Of a stretch of 64,000 nucleotides of DNA, positions 33,114-43,859 are shown one piece after another. Within the stretch, counting starts at the first letter, position 1. Each line of letters starts with the position of its first letter. The position numbers were made by a program, and so were the translations under genes. The notes beneath the pieces were generated by a model. It saw only the letters and a program-made list of their open reading frames with translations, was not told the DNA's origin and ran no database searches. The DNA lies in NCBI GenBank assembly GCA_014529385.2, contig CM043954.1, positions 7,939,806-8,003,805 of the forward strand, read 5' to 3'. The stretch comes from Adiantum capillus-veneris (taxonomy: Eukaryota > Streptophyta > Polypodiopsida > Polypodiales > Pteridaceae).

Positions 33114-34668
33114 TGTTTAAGCTAGAATTTGAAAGTTTAGGTGCTAAATTTTGTAGTTGGAAATAAACCTAGTAATATACGTGATAATAACGGTGGTAAT
33201 AAATGTGGTAATAAATGAAAAAGCTGTCACAACAATATTTTAAACACACAAAAAAACCTGCCCTCCTCTCTCTTCTTTCTCTACCCGAGTTTGCACCTTA
33301 TCTCTACAAAACGCAATGAAACAGCACGGTAAATACTTGGAGATTTTCATATTGAAGGAAAGGATTCAACAAGGCGTATTCAAGAGGTGAAAGTTGCACG
33401 TGAAGAGTGGGCTATGTGCAAGATGCCAACCAATTGCGTGTGGAAATGTTTTGGTATGGAAGGGAGGAAAAATTGTGGTAACAAATTACATAGCCATCAG
33501 GTGGGATTGGTTGCACCATGTTTTTGGTCTCATAGAACTTTTAAAGAAAAGAAAATTGCACAATGGATATGGTTCTTCAATCATGACATGACATGAGTAC
33601 AGCGACAAGTCAAATTATCACCTGTCGTTCCAACATTTTGGCAAGTGGATATTGGAACCAAATTGTCAAAGGAAGAGAATGAACCAAATTGTCCAAGGAA
33701 GAGTGACCACCTAGTGCAAATTGGTTTTCAAATTGCAGATTTAGCACCACCACTTCAAAACATCAGCAATATGTTTTCTGGTCCTGTAGAGGGGGGATCC
33801 AGTAGCAAGAAGCGTGTACAAGTGGAGACATGGTATCTCCAGAGGTGCACAAAAGAGATTGGATTCAGTTGCACATATGGTTGCAATGTTCATGGAAGAG
33901 AAACTAGAAAGTGAACAACACATAGTTTTTCCAGTCTTGACAGAGAGTTGTTATGATGTCCACATAAAGACCGAACCTAGGTGGACTTGCCTTGATTTTT
34001 AGAAGAGAAAATCCACACATGAAGCCTTTTTAGCATGTAAGCACATGTACTATGTGTATGTTGTGAAGTCCCCAAACTCGCCGACACCAAAAAGCTGAAT
34101 GGGATCCTTGACAGGTCTCTAGTCCTAGTAAAATCTAAGTCCCTAAACAAAAAGAATCCAGGGAATTCACCCTTACCATTAATAATGGTTTAGGCTTATA
34201 GACCTAGAAGGAGACCTAGTCCTGTCTCGCAGTGGAAACATGACAACTTGTTGAAATAACAAAAAACTATTCCGACCCTATAACTTCCATCATTTGGATT
34301 AGGGTTTCCCTAGCCAACACTTTTCCCCCCCTGACATATATGAGGGCACAGCCGCTAGTGGACTCCTCTTCCAATTGGAGAAGTTTCTAGACGCTTTCAG
34401 TGCACGGGAATGGATAGTTACTTGACTAATCAGGTCCACCCGTCCATGGTTGAAAACCTTAGTCAATCCCCACTTACCCCCCCGCACTCACACATGTTGC
34501 TTTGTTATTTAATTACTATCTCATTCTTGTCACAATTAAAACAATGATTTATTTTAACTTTCGTAGCTGAATTTCATAAAGACAGCCCTTGAAAACAGTA
34601 TTCAAAACATTCTTTTTAGCAAACAAACATCTTTAGACTTAAGACAAGGTACTGTCATTCTAAAGTAT
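33113..34668. other. Unassigned sequence; short ORF fragments only
   Basis: Plus-strand fragments at 33387-33596, 33645-33914 and 33814-34002 read without a recognisable domain. They may be the 3' remainder of the DNA transposon. From 34060 to 34668 there is noncoding sequence with a C-run near 34324, then the LTR of element C. Confidence 0.35.
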
Positions 34669-34947
34669 TGTTAACCCTCACAGCACACGGACACCCTATG
34701 ATCTATAAACGTTGTATTATTTAGAGTCAGGTACCGGGCTTGTCGGACCAATAGGAAAAGGTAGAGTGATCGCTGATGAGAGGCGCACTCTAACTAGGAC
34801 ATTCAAGGGATTAGTTGGCTAAGCATGGGCGCCCAAGTGTGAATGGGGTGAGCTCCTATAAAAGCCAACTAAACCTAATTTTTACTCATTCTCTCATTTG
34901 TGCAATAGAAGAGTGCTCTTGCTCCATCTCCATCTTCTTCTTCTGCA
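34669..34947 (+). repeat. 5' LTR (conserved part) of element C
   Basis: A 279-bp direct repeat of 42537-42815. TATA box TATAAAA lies at 34857-34863; the 3' copy reads TGTAAAA here. If the LTR ends at CTTCTGCA (34947), no standard PBS follows. A weak iMet-like PBS (GGTATCAAAAGC at about 35711) lies just before the gag ATG, suggesting R-U5 may run to about 35705. Confidence 0.75.
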
Positions 34948-34964
34948 CAGTTAGCATTTCTCGC

Positions 34965-35210
34965 GTTTTTGCATTTTCTGCATTTTCTGTCAAGTTTCAA
35001 TTTCTGCAATTTTCTGCGTTTTCTGTGTTAAATTTTCTGTCAAGTTCCAATTTCTGCAATTTCTGCATTTTCTGTGTTTTTTCAATTTTTGCATTTTCTG
35101 TGTTTTTTCAATTTTCTGCATTTCTTGCGTTTTTTCAATTTCTGCAATTTCTGTGCGTTTTCAATTTTCTGCATTTCTTGCATTTCAATTTCTGCAATTT
35201 CTGTGCGAGC
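34965..35210 (+). repeat. Degenerate ~25-bp minisatellite ('tttctgcatttctgtgttttttcaa')
   Basis: About ten imperfect copies of strings built from 'caatttctgcattttctgtg' in the leader/LTR of element C. They create a spurious Phe/Ser-rich ORF. Confidence 0.8.
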
Positions 35211-35299
35211 GGTGGAATTTTTCAAAAATAAAAAACGTGACTCTTAAAACGGACGGGCTGGTTTGTATAAAAGATAGATCAGATCGGGATCATTTCCCC

Positions 35300-35344
35300 A
35301 AGCCCAAGCCCAAGCTTGGCAAGCCCAAGCCCAAGCCCAAGCCT
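35300..35344 (+). repeat. (CCCAAG)n hexamer array
   Basis: About seven copies of CCCAAG with one AAGCTTGG interruption. It is not a telomeric motif. Confidence 0.85.
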
Positions 35345-35725
35345 TAGTCCTCAGTCTTATGATATATACTAGACTCACTCTTATATATATACCCTACTCC
35401 CTCAAGAGAGAATGAGAGCATGTGGGACAAGTCCTCCACTCTCCTCCTTTCTCTTCCCACTTGCACCCTTAGACCTTCTAGTTTGGGCCTAGTTCCCTAC
35501 TGGAAATTGACAGTTTTAGGGATTTCGAGGGCATAGAGTGACCAAACGGAGGGCTGTAAAGCACGGTACGTCCCTCCTAGAGATACGCTCGTTTTGAGCT
35601 ACCACACGGCCCATTCCACGACACGCTCTAAAAAATCTAGCAAAAAAACAAACAAAAAACACGCTAAAAACTAGTCACAAGGCCTCCTAGAGCAGCTTTT
35701 TGACACCTTAGGGTATCAAAAGCAC

Positions 35726-37597
35726 ATGCACTTACGCTCTGGGCGGGTGCTAGAACACGAGCATATTGAGGGTGCCTCTGTTCATATGGACACCCATTAC
35801 CCATCCACGATAAGCTCTAGACCCTCAGTGGGGACACAGGGTAGCACCACCCAAGACCCTAAAATAGCCGCTAGTGATTCCTCCTCCGACTCAGAAATCA
35901 TGGAAGCATACCCTACCCAAAACACTGAGAGAGAAGGCCATGCACCTCCCGAAGCTCCACAGCCTAGTACTAGTATGTTTAGCTGTTTCATGGAAACATT
36001 AGGTAGAGCTACTCGCTCGGAACCTGATGCAAATGAAGCACACGAAGGGGGTGGGGAAGTCGACTCTCCTTTCACATCGCACGTGGACCCCACACCCCCA
36101 AAGAGTGTCCATGTGGATATCCTGCCAACTTCTTACCAAGAAGGCTCTGTTGAGCTGCCTCCTTCAGAAGTTCCCTCTAGAGTACCGTTGGTGACAAGTA
36201 AAACCACGGGGAGCAACATTGCTTCTACCTCACAAGAAACCATTAACACGTCGACTCTAGAAGGATTGTTCATTAATGATCATTGGACATACGACCTCCA
36301 CACTGAGGTGTTGACGGATCTACACTCTGGCCACGCCTACCATGTAGGATGGATAGAGATTGTACAATCCACCTCTAGTGCCACGAGCATCGAAGATCAA
36401 CAGAAAATGATCTGTAATGTTATCCATGGCATTATTCAATCAGAAAGGCAAAACCGAGGGGTAAATATACTCTCAACTGGCCCCATGAGATTTCTGGATA
36501 CGAGCAAGGCTCAACAGCCTACTCTATCACAAATGGAGACTCCTCTAATGAGCCCCATGGACCCATCTTACGTCATTTCACCTGGGGTCTCTATGCAATC
36601 TGAGCCTCCGAGCGAAAACTTTAGCTTCCCTAACTTGGCTCAACCCTCTATTAAGGAAAACCCAGTGCTCACTCCAGGGATAGGCCTGCCAGAGAATGTA
36701 CCGATGACATCTACGGTTAGCGCAGTGCCACTACCTAGTGTCGTAGTACCTAATATGGGGCCTCGACCGTATGTGCCTCTAGCCCCTTATGCACACATGG
36801 CCCCCACACCTCCAATTGTACCACTTGCTTATGCTCCTCGAGTGCCGCTCCCTAGCTCTTATCCGAGTGGACCTATGCCCGGTTATGTTCCATATCCTGC
36901 ATCATCCACACATATGCCAAGACCGGTACCCGTCCCTCTCCCACATATGATTCCAAGAGTACCTCCACCGGCCCTACCTCCTCACATAGGTGACTTGGCA
37001 GCGTTTTCTCAAACCATAGGTCGATCTATCGCGGAAAATATGCGTCATGCATCTGATAGAGAGCCTAGAAGTAAGGCAGTACAAATTGCCAAACTCACGC
37101 AAAAATTCAATGGGGACGAAGATGCTAGGAAACACATTGAAGTGTTTGAACAAGTATGTGATTCCTTAGGGGAACGCAACGAACTACATAAGTGCAATGC
37201 CTTAAGCTTGACATTAAGTGGGAAGGCTGGAGATTGGTATAGAACCCTAAGGGTGGACGAGAAAACAATCTACCCTACCCTTCGAAGGTTGTTTCTAAAG
37301 GAGTACATACGAGAAGGTGTGCTTTGGGGTGTAGCATCTCAGCTACAGAAGGCCGAACGTAAGGAAGGAGAGTCAGTAAGGGACTTCATTAGTCGTCTAA
37401 AGCACTTAAACTCTCGCTTCCCTGTAAATGAGCGCTTTAACAATAACCAACTGCTTGATCGATTCATTCGAGGGTTGAGGAATGAAGGAATCTATAATGG
37501 ACTAGTGATTAGAGGTAATAACCTGGGAAGATGTCACTGCCAATGCAATCCAATTAGAGGACAACTTGATGATAGCAGGCATGAGGGTGTCTACTGA
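35726..37597 (+). pseudogene. Gag of element C, N-terminal and capsid part
   Basis: The gag polyprotein starts MHLRSGRVLEHEHIEG at 35726; the 'LRSG' start also opens element A gag. The first ~430 residues are Ser/Pro/Thr-rich, with a very Pro-rich stretch near residues 320-420. The capsid-like (retrotrans_gag) block is at residues ~450-600, with QKFNGDEDARKHIEVFEQV, LSGKAGDWYRTL, FLKEYIREG and RFIRGLRNEGIYNGLV. A single-base frameshift at about 37517-37524 sends the reading to a stop at 37597, while the true continuation is in the frame of 37566-39158. Apart from this lesion the 623-codon frame is open, so the copy is relatively young. Confidence 0.85.
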
Positions 37598-39158
37598 CAC
37601 GAGATCCACTAGCTCACAAGCCATTGAGTATGAACCCATGACTGCAAAGCCCATTGCCAATGAGCCAAAGGTATTTGAGACCTTCTTGACAGACCTCACC
37701 AAGGCAATCCAAGAGTCTCTTAAGGATAATCGACCCCCTCAAAATAGTCACATGTATCCAAGAAGGGAGCAACAATGGTGTTCCATTTGCTTAGGTCCAC
37801 ATAGCACTAGTGAGTGCCCTACGTTTAGAGTAAAATTTAATGGAACTTGCAACGCATGTGGTAGGTATGGTCACCAAGCTAAGGATTGTTTAATGATCAA
37901 ACGTATGATGGCAAATAGACCACCTGTAGCCTGGACGGATGCACCTCGAGCTCCTGTATTGATGCCTGCTCCACCTGTTGAGCAACTACCGCAACACATG
38001 GTCCCTAGACCTCAAAATGTTGTACAAGCTACACCGCTACCACCTCCTGTGCTAGGACCGCAGCCCCCGCATCCAAGAGTCGCCCCTATGAACCAAGTGG
38101 GTTGCGAGCCATCAAATGCTTATCCAGATGGCTGTGAGGAGGAAATAGACACTAGTATTGCCTACGGACTTGATACATTGGAAGAGTGTCCTATATACTA
38201 CATGGAAGATTGTTGGGGGCAAGTCAAGCCCGTTTATCAAGCTGCTGCTCTCGCATCCAAAGGTCAAAATATCAACACCCAGGCTAGGAGGCCACCTCTT
38301 CAATGCTACGAGTGTGGTGGACCACATCGAGCAGCGGAGTGCCCTATTAGGCTGCAAAAGAATGCTGCACAGATGCAAATGAATCAAGGGAGCACGTCTG
38401 CAATGCCAATACTCACATGTAATTGTTGTGGCATAGATCACTTGATTGCCCAATGCCCCTATAACCCAAATGCGCCTAGAATCACACCCCTAAATTTGGT
38501 CGAAATTGCTAGTGTGACATCGCCAATACCACCCGTCGCACCCGCTTATGCGATTACACGATCCATGCTTCAAGGGCCAGGCCATATCCTCGAAGAGAGA
38601 GATACCGCGTCAGTTATCCAAGCAAAGAAAAAGAAGACACGAAGGAAGAAGTCGCAGAATACGGAAAATTCAAAGCCAAGTTCCAAAACAAACATAGGAA
38701 CAGGAGATGACCCCGTGTATATGAATGACCTCGAGGATGATTCAGATTCAGTCGAGACAATGGAGACTAGAACCAATACCACAAAGGGAAAGACCGACAC
38801 AGAAAACCGTAACATGGAACCAAATGAAAACCGAATAAGAGAAAACCATAAAGAGCCTCTGAAAACACCACAAGTGTTTCCAAATCCAATCCAAGACCCC
38901 CAAGATAAACCGCAGGGGCAAAAGGGGAAGAATCGTAAAAAGAAGATTGGGACGTACCCAAACCCAGTAGACGAGATTGAGCAGGTGAAACATCTAAGAG
39001 GTTTAGTGGAGGAGACTCAAAGGAAACTAGAACCAGAACCCATGCATGTCAAAATTCATGACACAGTGTTTCCCACGCAAGTTCATCCACCCCACATGAA
39101 CCATAGACCGTTAGCCATATCTAGTATCATCCAAGAAGGGAGTGAGGACGGGACATAA
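37566..39158 (+). pseudogene. Zinc-knuckle region of element C gag, four knuckles
   Basis: This continues gag in the shifted frame. Four zinc knuckles are seen at residues 72-84 (CSICLGPHSTSEC), 95-108 (CNACGRYGHQAKDC), 247-259 (CYECGGPHRAAEC) and 285-297 (CNCCGIDHLIAQC). Three have the shortened spacing C-x2-C-x3-H-x4-C; only the second is the canonical C-x2-C-x4-H-x4-C. Knuckles bind element RNA. A Lys/Asn/Glu-rich, probably disordered stretch follows (residues ~350-480). A TAA at 39156-39158 interrupts, but the same frame continues into the protease. Confidence 0.85.
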
Positions 39159-40250
39159 GAAAGTGAGCATACACCTTTCTTGTTGGAAAGGATGTTTAAC
39201 GAAGGAATACCTGATCCCATTGAGGAATATGAGATTCCATCCTCACCAGTTCTTAGCCAAGGACCTACACCCTGCAAAATGCCAATGAATGTTGCCAAAC
39301 TAGTGGACTTCATGTCTTCTGAGGTCCGAACCACGATCATAGCAAAGTTGTATGGAGATCCTGAGTTATTCCTTGCACTTTGAGCATTCCTTAACGGAGA
39401 GCTACGAACGGGATTACCGCAGTTTGCGCAACCAAATAGGCCTAACTCGATTATGATTGATGAGGAAAATCATGTGCAATCACTTGACTTAGATGGACAC
39501 GAGTCTGTGATTGAGGTACCCATTAACGAATTAGGGCAGTATTTTGAAGGCGACGAGTCTAATGCGACCCTACCCATCACTACCAAGGGATTAACTATAA
39601 AGGGAATTCTTGATGGTGGTGCGGGAGCTAGCATCATTACAAAAGATTGTTGGGAATCCATGGGAAAACCCCGCCTCAGTGTTACTAACATTGTGGTAAA
39701 GATGGCAAATGGTACCATAGCCAAACCTATGGGGATGCTCAAGGATCTTAAGATCAAAGTTCTAGGACACAAGGTACGACATACGTTCATTGTAATGGAT
39801 TTCTCTAAACACCTTATGTCATATGAAATGATTTTAGGACAACCATTCATGAGGGAAGCACAAATGGTTCATGATTGGTCTAAAAATCATGTCTTTTTGC
39901 AATTCCAAGACTCTGTCCTTAGAGTGGATTTGGTGACTGGTAAGGTACACCCCTTAGGGAGTAAAACCATTATTGATCATCGCTCTGACACCACAGTTCA
40001 CTCGGCCCCACTACAATATTGTTACACTTGTAAGAAGGATACAGACATTGGCCAAGATTCTCCTTATATGGATGTGTTACCGGGTATGACGGAATCAGAC
40101 AATGTGGATTGGGTCCACCTAGCATCAACCATAGACACTTGGGGAAATAGGGGGACGACCTGGGTAACACCTGAGGGGGATGAAATGCCTATACCCTTAA
40201 ATATGCTACAAGCAATGCATATCGCTTCCGACAAGACTCATCCTAAGGTA
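39159..40250 (+). pseudogene. Aspartic protease of element C
   Basis: In the same frame as the knuckle region, after TAA (39156) and TGA (39381), the reading resumes. The open frame from 39453 shows TTKGLTIKGILDGGAGASII, with the catalytic Asp in a D-G-G setting. TKDCWESMGKPRLS, KVLGHKVRHTFIVMDFSK and YEMILGQPFM (the I-L-G-Q-P flap/C-terminal block) follow. Element D has the same D-G-G-A-G form at about 46624. The protease would cleave gag products in cis. No RT follows, which is why the element counts as non-autonomous. Confidence 0.85.
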
Positions 40251-40904
40251 ACAGAGAAAACATACAAGTGGGTCCCTAAAGCTTCTTTAGTGACCATAGC
40301 TAGTGCTAAAAAACAGAAGCCTTGTAAGGAACATACCACTCGCTCCAAGAAAATTAAGAAAATGTTGCGATGGATCCCTAAACGACAATTGGAAGCCCAA
40401 GGCTACTATCAAGGAAATGATCAAATCTGGGTGCCAAAACGTAGATTGTGCTCTTACCTATCACCTGACCCAAGTGAGCCCAATCCCGTAGCTCCAAAAC
40501 GAATCAATGATCGTGGAAAGGAAAAAATCACAGAATGCTACACACCCGCTCCCGAGCTAGTTTGGGTACCAAAGAAAGAACGATTTGTTCCACCTAGCTC
40601 AGGAAGGGGGGAGTCCCATGAAGATTCTAGCTCCTCATGTAATACATCCATAGAGGTAAAAGCTTCTACATAGCCTCCATCTATAGTAGTGGACCTCCAT
40701 GAAGCTACAAAAGAATCCACACCTCCCAGTGTTCAAGAATCACCTGATGAACCACTTCAAGTTCGATCCTGGGAGAGTACCTTACCACCCTTGCAACTTG
40801 ACGAGGCACCTAGGGTAATAGAAAACTACTGGCAAAAATCCTCACCTATTACCAACTGGAACAATTGGTTTCAAAGGGTGACAAGCTCATTTCAAACGGT
40901 ATGA
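40251..40904 (+). pseudogene. W-[IV]-P-K repeat tail of element C
   Basis: Directly after the protease come YKWVPKASL (40264), LRWIPKRQLEAQGYYQGN with DQIWVPKRRL (40361-40450), and LVWVPKKERF (40557-40583). After a TAG at 40671 the frame continues to 40904 with ENYWQKSSPITNWNNWFQRV. The paired unit spans W to W in about 20 residues, with an inner L-x-x-Q-G-Y-Y-x-G-N. Element B has the same unit. Lys-rich, Trp-anchored repeats could bind nucleic acid or a capsid partner, but nothing visible decides this. The function is unknown. Confidence 0.7.
40602..40616 (+). other. Internal PPT-like sequence 1 in element C
   Basis: GGAAGGGGGGAGTC inside the tail ORF is nearly identical to the terminal PPT at 42524. 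Confidence 0.4.
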
Positions 40905-40911
40905 TCTACCC

Positions 40912-40927
40912 AAGGAAGGGGGGAGTG
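40912..40927 (+). other. Internal PPT-like sequence 2 in element C
   Basis: AAGGAAGGGGGGAGTG lies eight bases after the last readable codon. It could be a central PPT, or mark an older element end. Confidence 0.45.
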
Positions 40928-42498
40928 TTTGCTGACAGTCATCATTCACTTTCTTCCCTCTCAACCTTTTTCCCTGACCTCTTAATCTCCGATCTTAGGG
41001 AGTGTACATATAAAGCTTTATACTCACAAAAAAAAAGAAAAAAAGAGCAAGAGCAATTAGCAAACGAGTATGCACAATAAAAGTCAAAACAATGACTAAA
41101 ACCTACACATGTCACATCTGGTACAGTGAAACAGAAACCTATGCCATAAAACACCTTCGATCCTCATCACTTGAGTGATGGAGGGTAAGGTAAGATTAAT
41201 ACGATAGGAGTGTTTCTGTTTTAGAGTTGAGAGATTAGCGAAGTTATCTTTTCCCACTAATGTGCCTCCTGGAGGTATTTCTTTTGTTTCCTAGTGTGTA
41301 CAGGAGCGTGTTGCTATTGATAGGATTTGGACCTTCATGGAACCTTTCTCTCGTTCACACTTCAAATCAAGCGCGACCATCGGCACAAACAGGTGTTTCT
41401 TGTCCATTAGCATTGCCCTTATCTTTTTTGCATCCATGTTTGTCTTCTTTGATTGTGATTGGTAGCATAATATTCAGCGCATTGGCTTAGTATCAAACAT
41501 TTAATTCAATGTAATGTTTTGTCATAATCACTTGTTTAGGGGTAAAAATCAAGCAGTCCGACTAAGCTAGTTTGACCAAGCTAGATATTAGAAATCTTCT
41601 CTTAATACCATGGGGAATGCCTTCCTAATAAGCAATGGTTACTTAGGTTCTTAATCCGATTTAGGCAGCATTGTGTGAAATGTACTAGGGCTTTCTAGTG
41701 GGCTTAACCCTATTGACCTTTAGTTTAAGTATTATAAAGGGAGTTTACTAATGTGATGAGCCTGGGGAGGGTAACAGTGTTATATGACCCCCCAAAGTTA
41801 CAAATTAAAATGCTAAAAATGAACAAACAAAAAATCAAAGTGCCACAATGTAAAATCTTACGCTGGAAGAGGAATCTCAGCTTGATTTGGTACTTCACTC
41901 ACATGTATCGCCTATGGTACTAGAGCCCTAGAGGTTCCCAGTGTGGGTGCTTTTCCTTGAAAAGCAAAAAACCCAAGGCATACAAAATAAGCACACACAT
42001 CATAATTGAATCAATGTGAAAAGACTTTGGGGGGTCAAAGAAAAACTAATCAGTCAGGCGATGATTTCATGAGAAATTCCTTTTATGGTAGCTTAACTAC
42101 AAGGTTTTCTAGATATAGCCTCTAGTCAGCCCTTGAACATGAATACTTGGCTCTTGCGATTAAACAACTTAATTGACCACAGAAAATTAAGAAGCTTACC
42201 CATGGTATTAATATTAGATCTCTAGTGCCTTTCAACCGTCAAATTAGCGACCCCAGACTTGTTTAATTTTCTACCTTTACATCTGTTTATGCATTTGATT
42301 ACATTGCAATTTAATGTTCATTGCTACCAAATTGTTTGAAATTCTTTGACCAATCAATTTTTCTACCTAAAACTACATATGCTTTTTAAGAGAATGCAAT
42401 TACTATGCCAATGTTGTTTGATTTTGCAGTGACTGAAGAAGGCTAAGGACATTCATCTCAAATGCTCTTCCACCTCGACGACCCAGCTTCAACTCAAT
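40928..42498 (+). other. 3' noncoding region of element C
   Basis: 1.6 kb without a gene. It holds a 14-bp inverted repeat (TGACCCCCCAAAGT at 41785-41798 and its complement at 42024-42037) and a small hairpin GCTTTTC/GAAAAGC at about 41951. Confidence 0.6.
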
Positions 42499-42518
42499 AG
42501 CTTCCGAGGACGGAATCT
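42499..42518 (+). promoter_or_regulatory. Stem-loop just upstream of the PPT of element C
   Basis: TTCCG / CGGAA (42502-42506 and 42511-42515) closes an AGGA loop. One C-T mismatch and a TAG/CTA extension lie below. The loop equals that of element B although the stem sequence differs, a compensatory pattern. Confidence 0.6.
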
Positions 42519-42523
42519 ACATC

Positions 42524-42536
42524 AGGAAGGGGGGCA
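42524..42536 (+). other. Polypurine tract of element C
   Basis: AGGAAGGGGGGCA abuts the TG of the 3' LTR at 42537. Confidence 0.88.
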
Positions 42537-42815
42537 TGTTAACCCTCACGGCACACGGACACCCTATGATCTATAAATGTTGTATTATTTAGAGTCAGGT
42601 ACCGGGCTTGTCGGACCAATAGGGAAAGGCAGAGTGATCGCCGATGAGAGGCGCACTCTAACTGGGACATTCAAGGGATTAGTTGGCTAAGCATGGGCGC
42701 CCAAGTGTGAATGGGGTGAGCTCCTGTAAAATCCAACTAAACCTAATTTTTACTCATTCTCTCATTTGTGCAATAGAAGAGTGCTCTTGCTCCATCTCCA
42801 TCTTCTTCTTCTTCA
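42537..42815 (+). repeat. 3' LTR (conserved part) of element C
   Basis: Matches 34669-34947 over 279 bp with few differences. It lacks a good TATA (TGTAAAA at 42725) and then joins (GT)n(GA)n. Confidence 0.8.
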
Positions 42816-42818
42816 CCT

Positions 42819-43654
<836 letters not shown>

Positions 43655-43849
43655 TTAAAGACTCAAGTGAACAAAATGGAAATCCAGCTGTGACTCGTCA
43701 ACCATGTGCTGCTGCGCTGGTGCCTGCAGACTTTCCTCCATAGGCCTATGACCAGGCCCAGCCTCATGGTCATGAGTTGCTTTATTTCTTTTGTTGATTG
43801 TATCCTCTTCATCGGAAAGAGGATTTTCTATGGTTCTTTTTGGAGTCAT
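43655..43849 (-). CDS. Small ORF, 64 aa, acidic/basic, unknown
   Basis: Starts MTPKRTIENPLSDEEDT with a Lys/Arg patch (KRNK) and no recognised domain. It lies minus-sense downstream of a chromovirus-like LTR, where a gag start could be expected. Too short to assign; may be chance. Confidence 0.2.
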   Translation of the reverse strand: MTPKRTIENPLSDEEDTINKRNKATHDHEAGPGHRPMEESLQAPAQQHMVDESQLDFHFVHLSL

Positions 43850-43859
43850 ATTGGCAGCC

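Larger units (their letters stand above)
34669..42815 (+). mobile_element. Element C: RT-less gag/protease LTR retrotransposon
   Basis: Two TGTTAACCCTCA-starting direct repeats (34669-34947 and 42537-42815, both 279 bp) flank 7.6 kb. The internal part encodes gag with a capsid block, four zinc knuckles, an aspartic protease and a W-[IV]-P-K tail, all on the plus strand. No RT, RNase H or integrase motif is present before the polypurine tract. Flanks AGTAT and CCTCC do not match, so no target duplication supports the outer limits. The LTR identity ends exactly where the 3' copy meets a (GT)n(GA)n tract. The true LTR may therefore be longer at the 5' side (up to about 35705) and truncated at the 3' side. 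Confidence 0.8.

Noticed and set aside
33387-34002. Host gene or protease captured by the DNA transposon
   Set aside because: Fragments are short, in different frames, and carry no recognisable motif.
34815-35231. 138-aa Phe/Ser-rich ORF
   Set aside because: Translation of a degenerate minisatellite in the LTR/leader of element C.
35300-35344. (CCCAAG)n as interstitial telomere repeat
   Set aside because: Unit is not the plant telomere repeat CCCTAAA.
41785-42037. MITE call for the 253-bp inverted-repeat unit
   Set aside because: Only 14 bp of terminal identity and no target duplication, so it is listed as an observation only.
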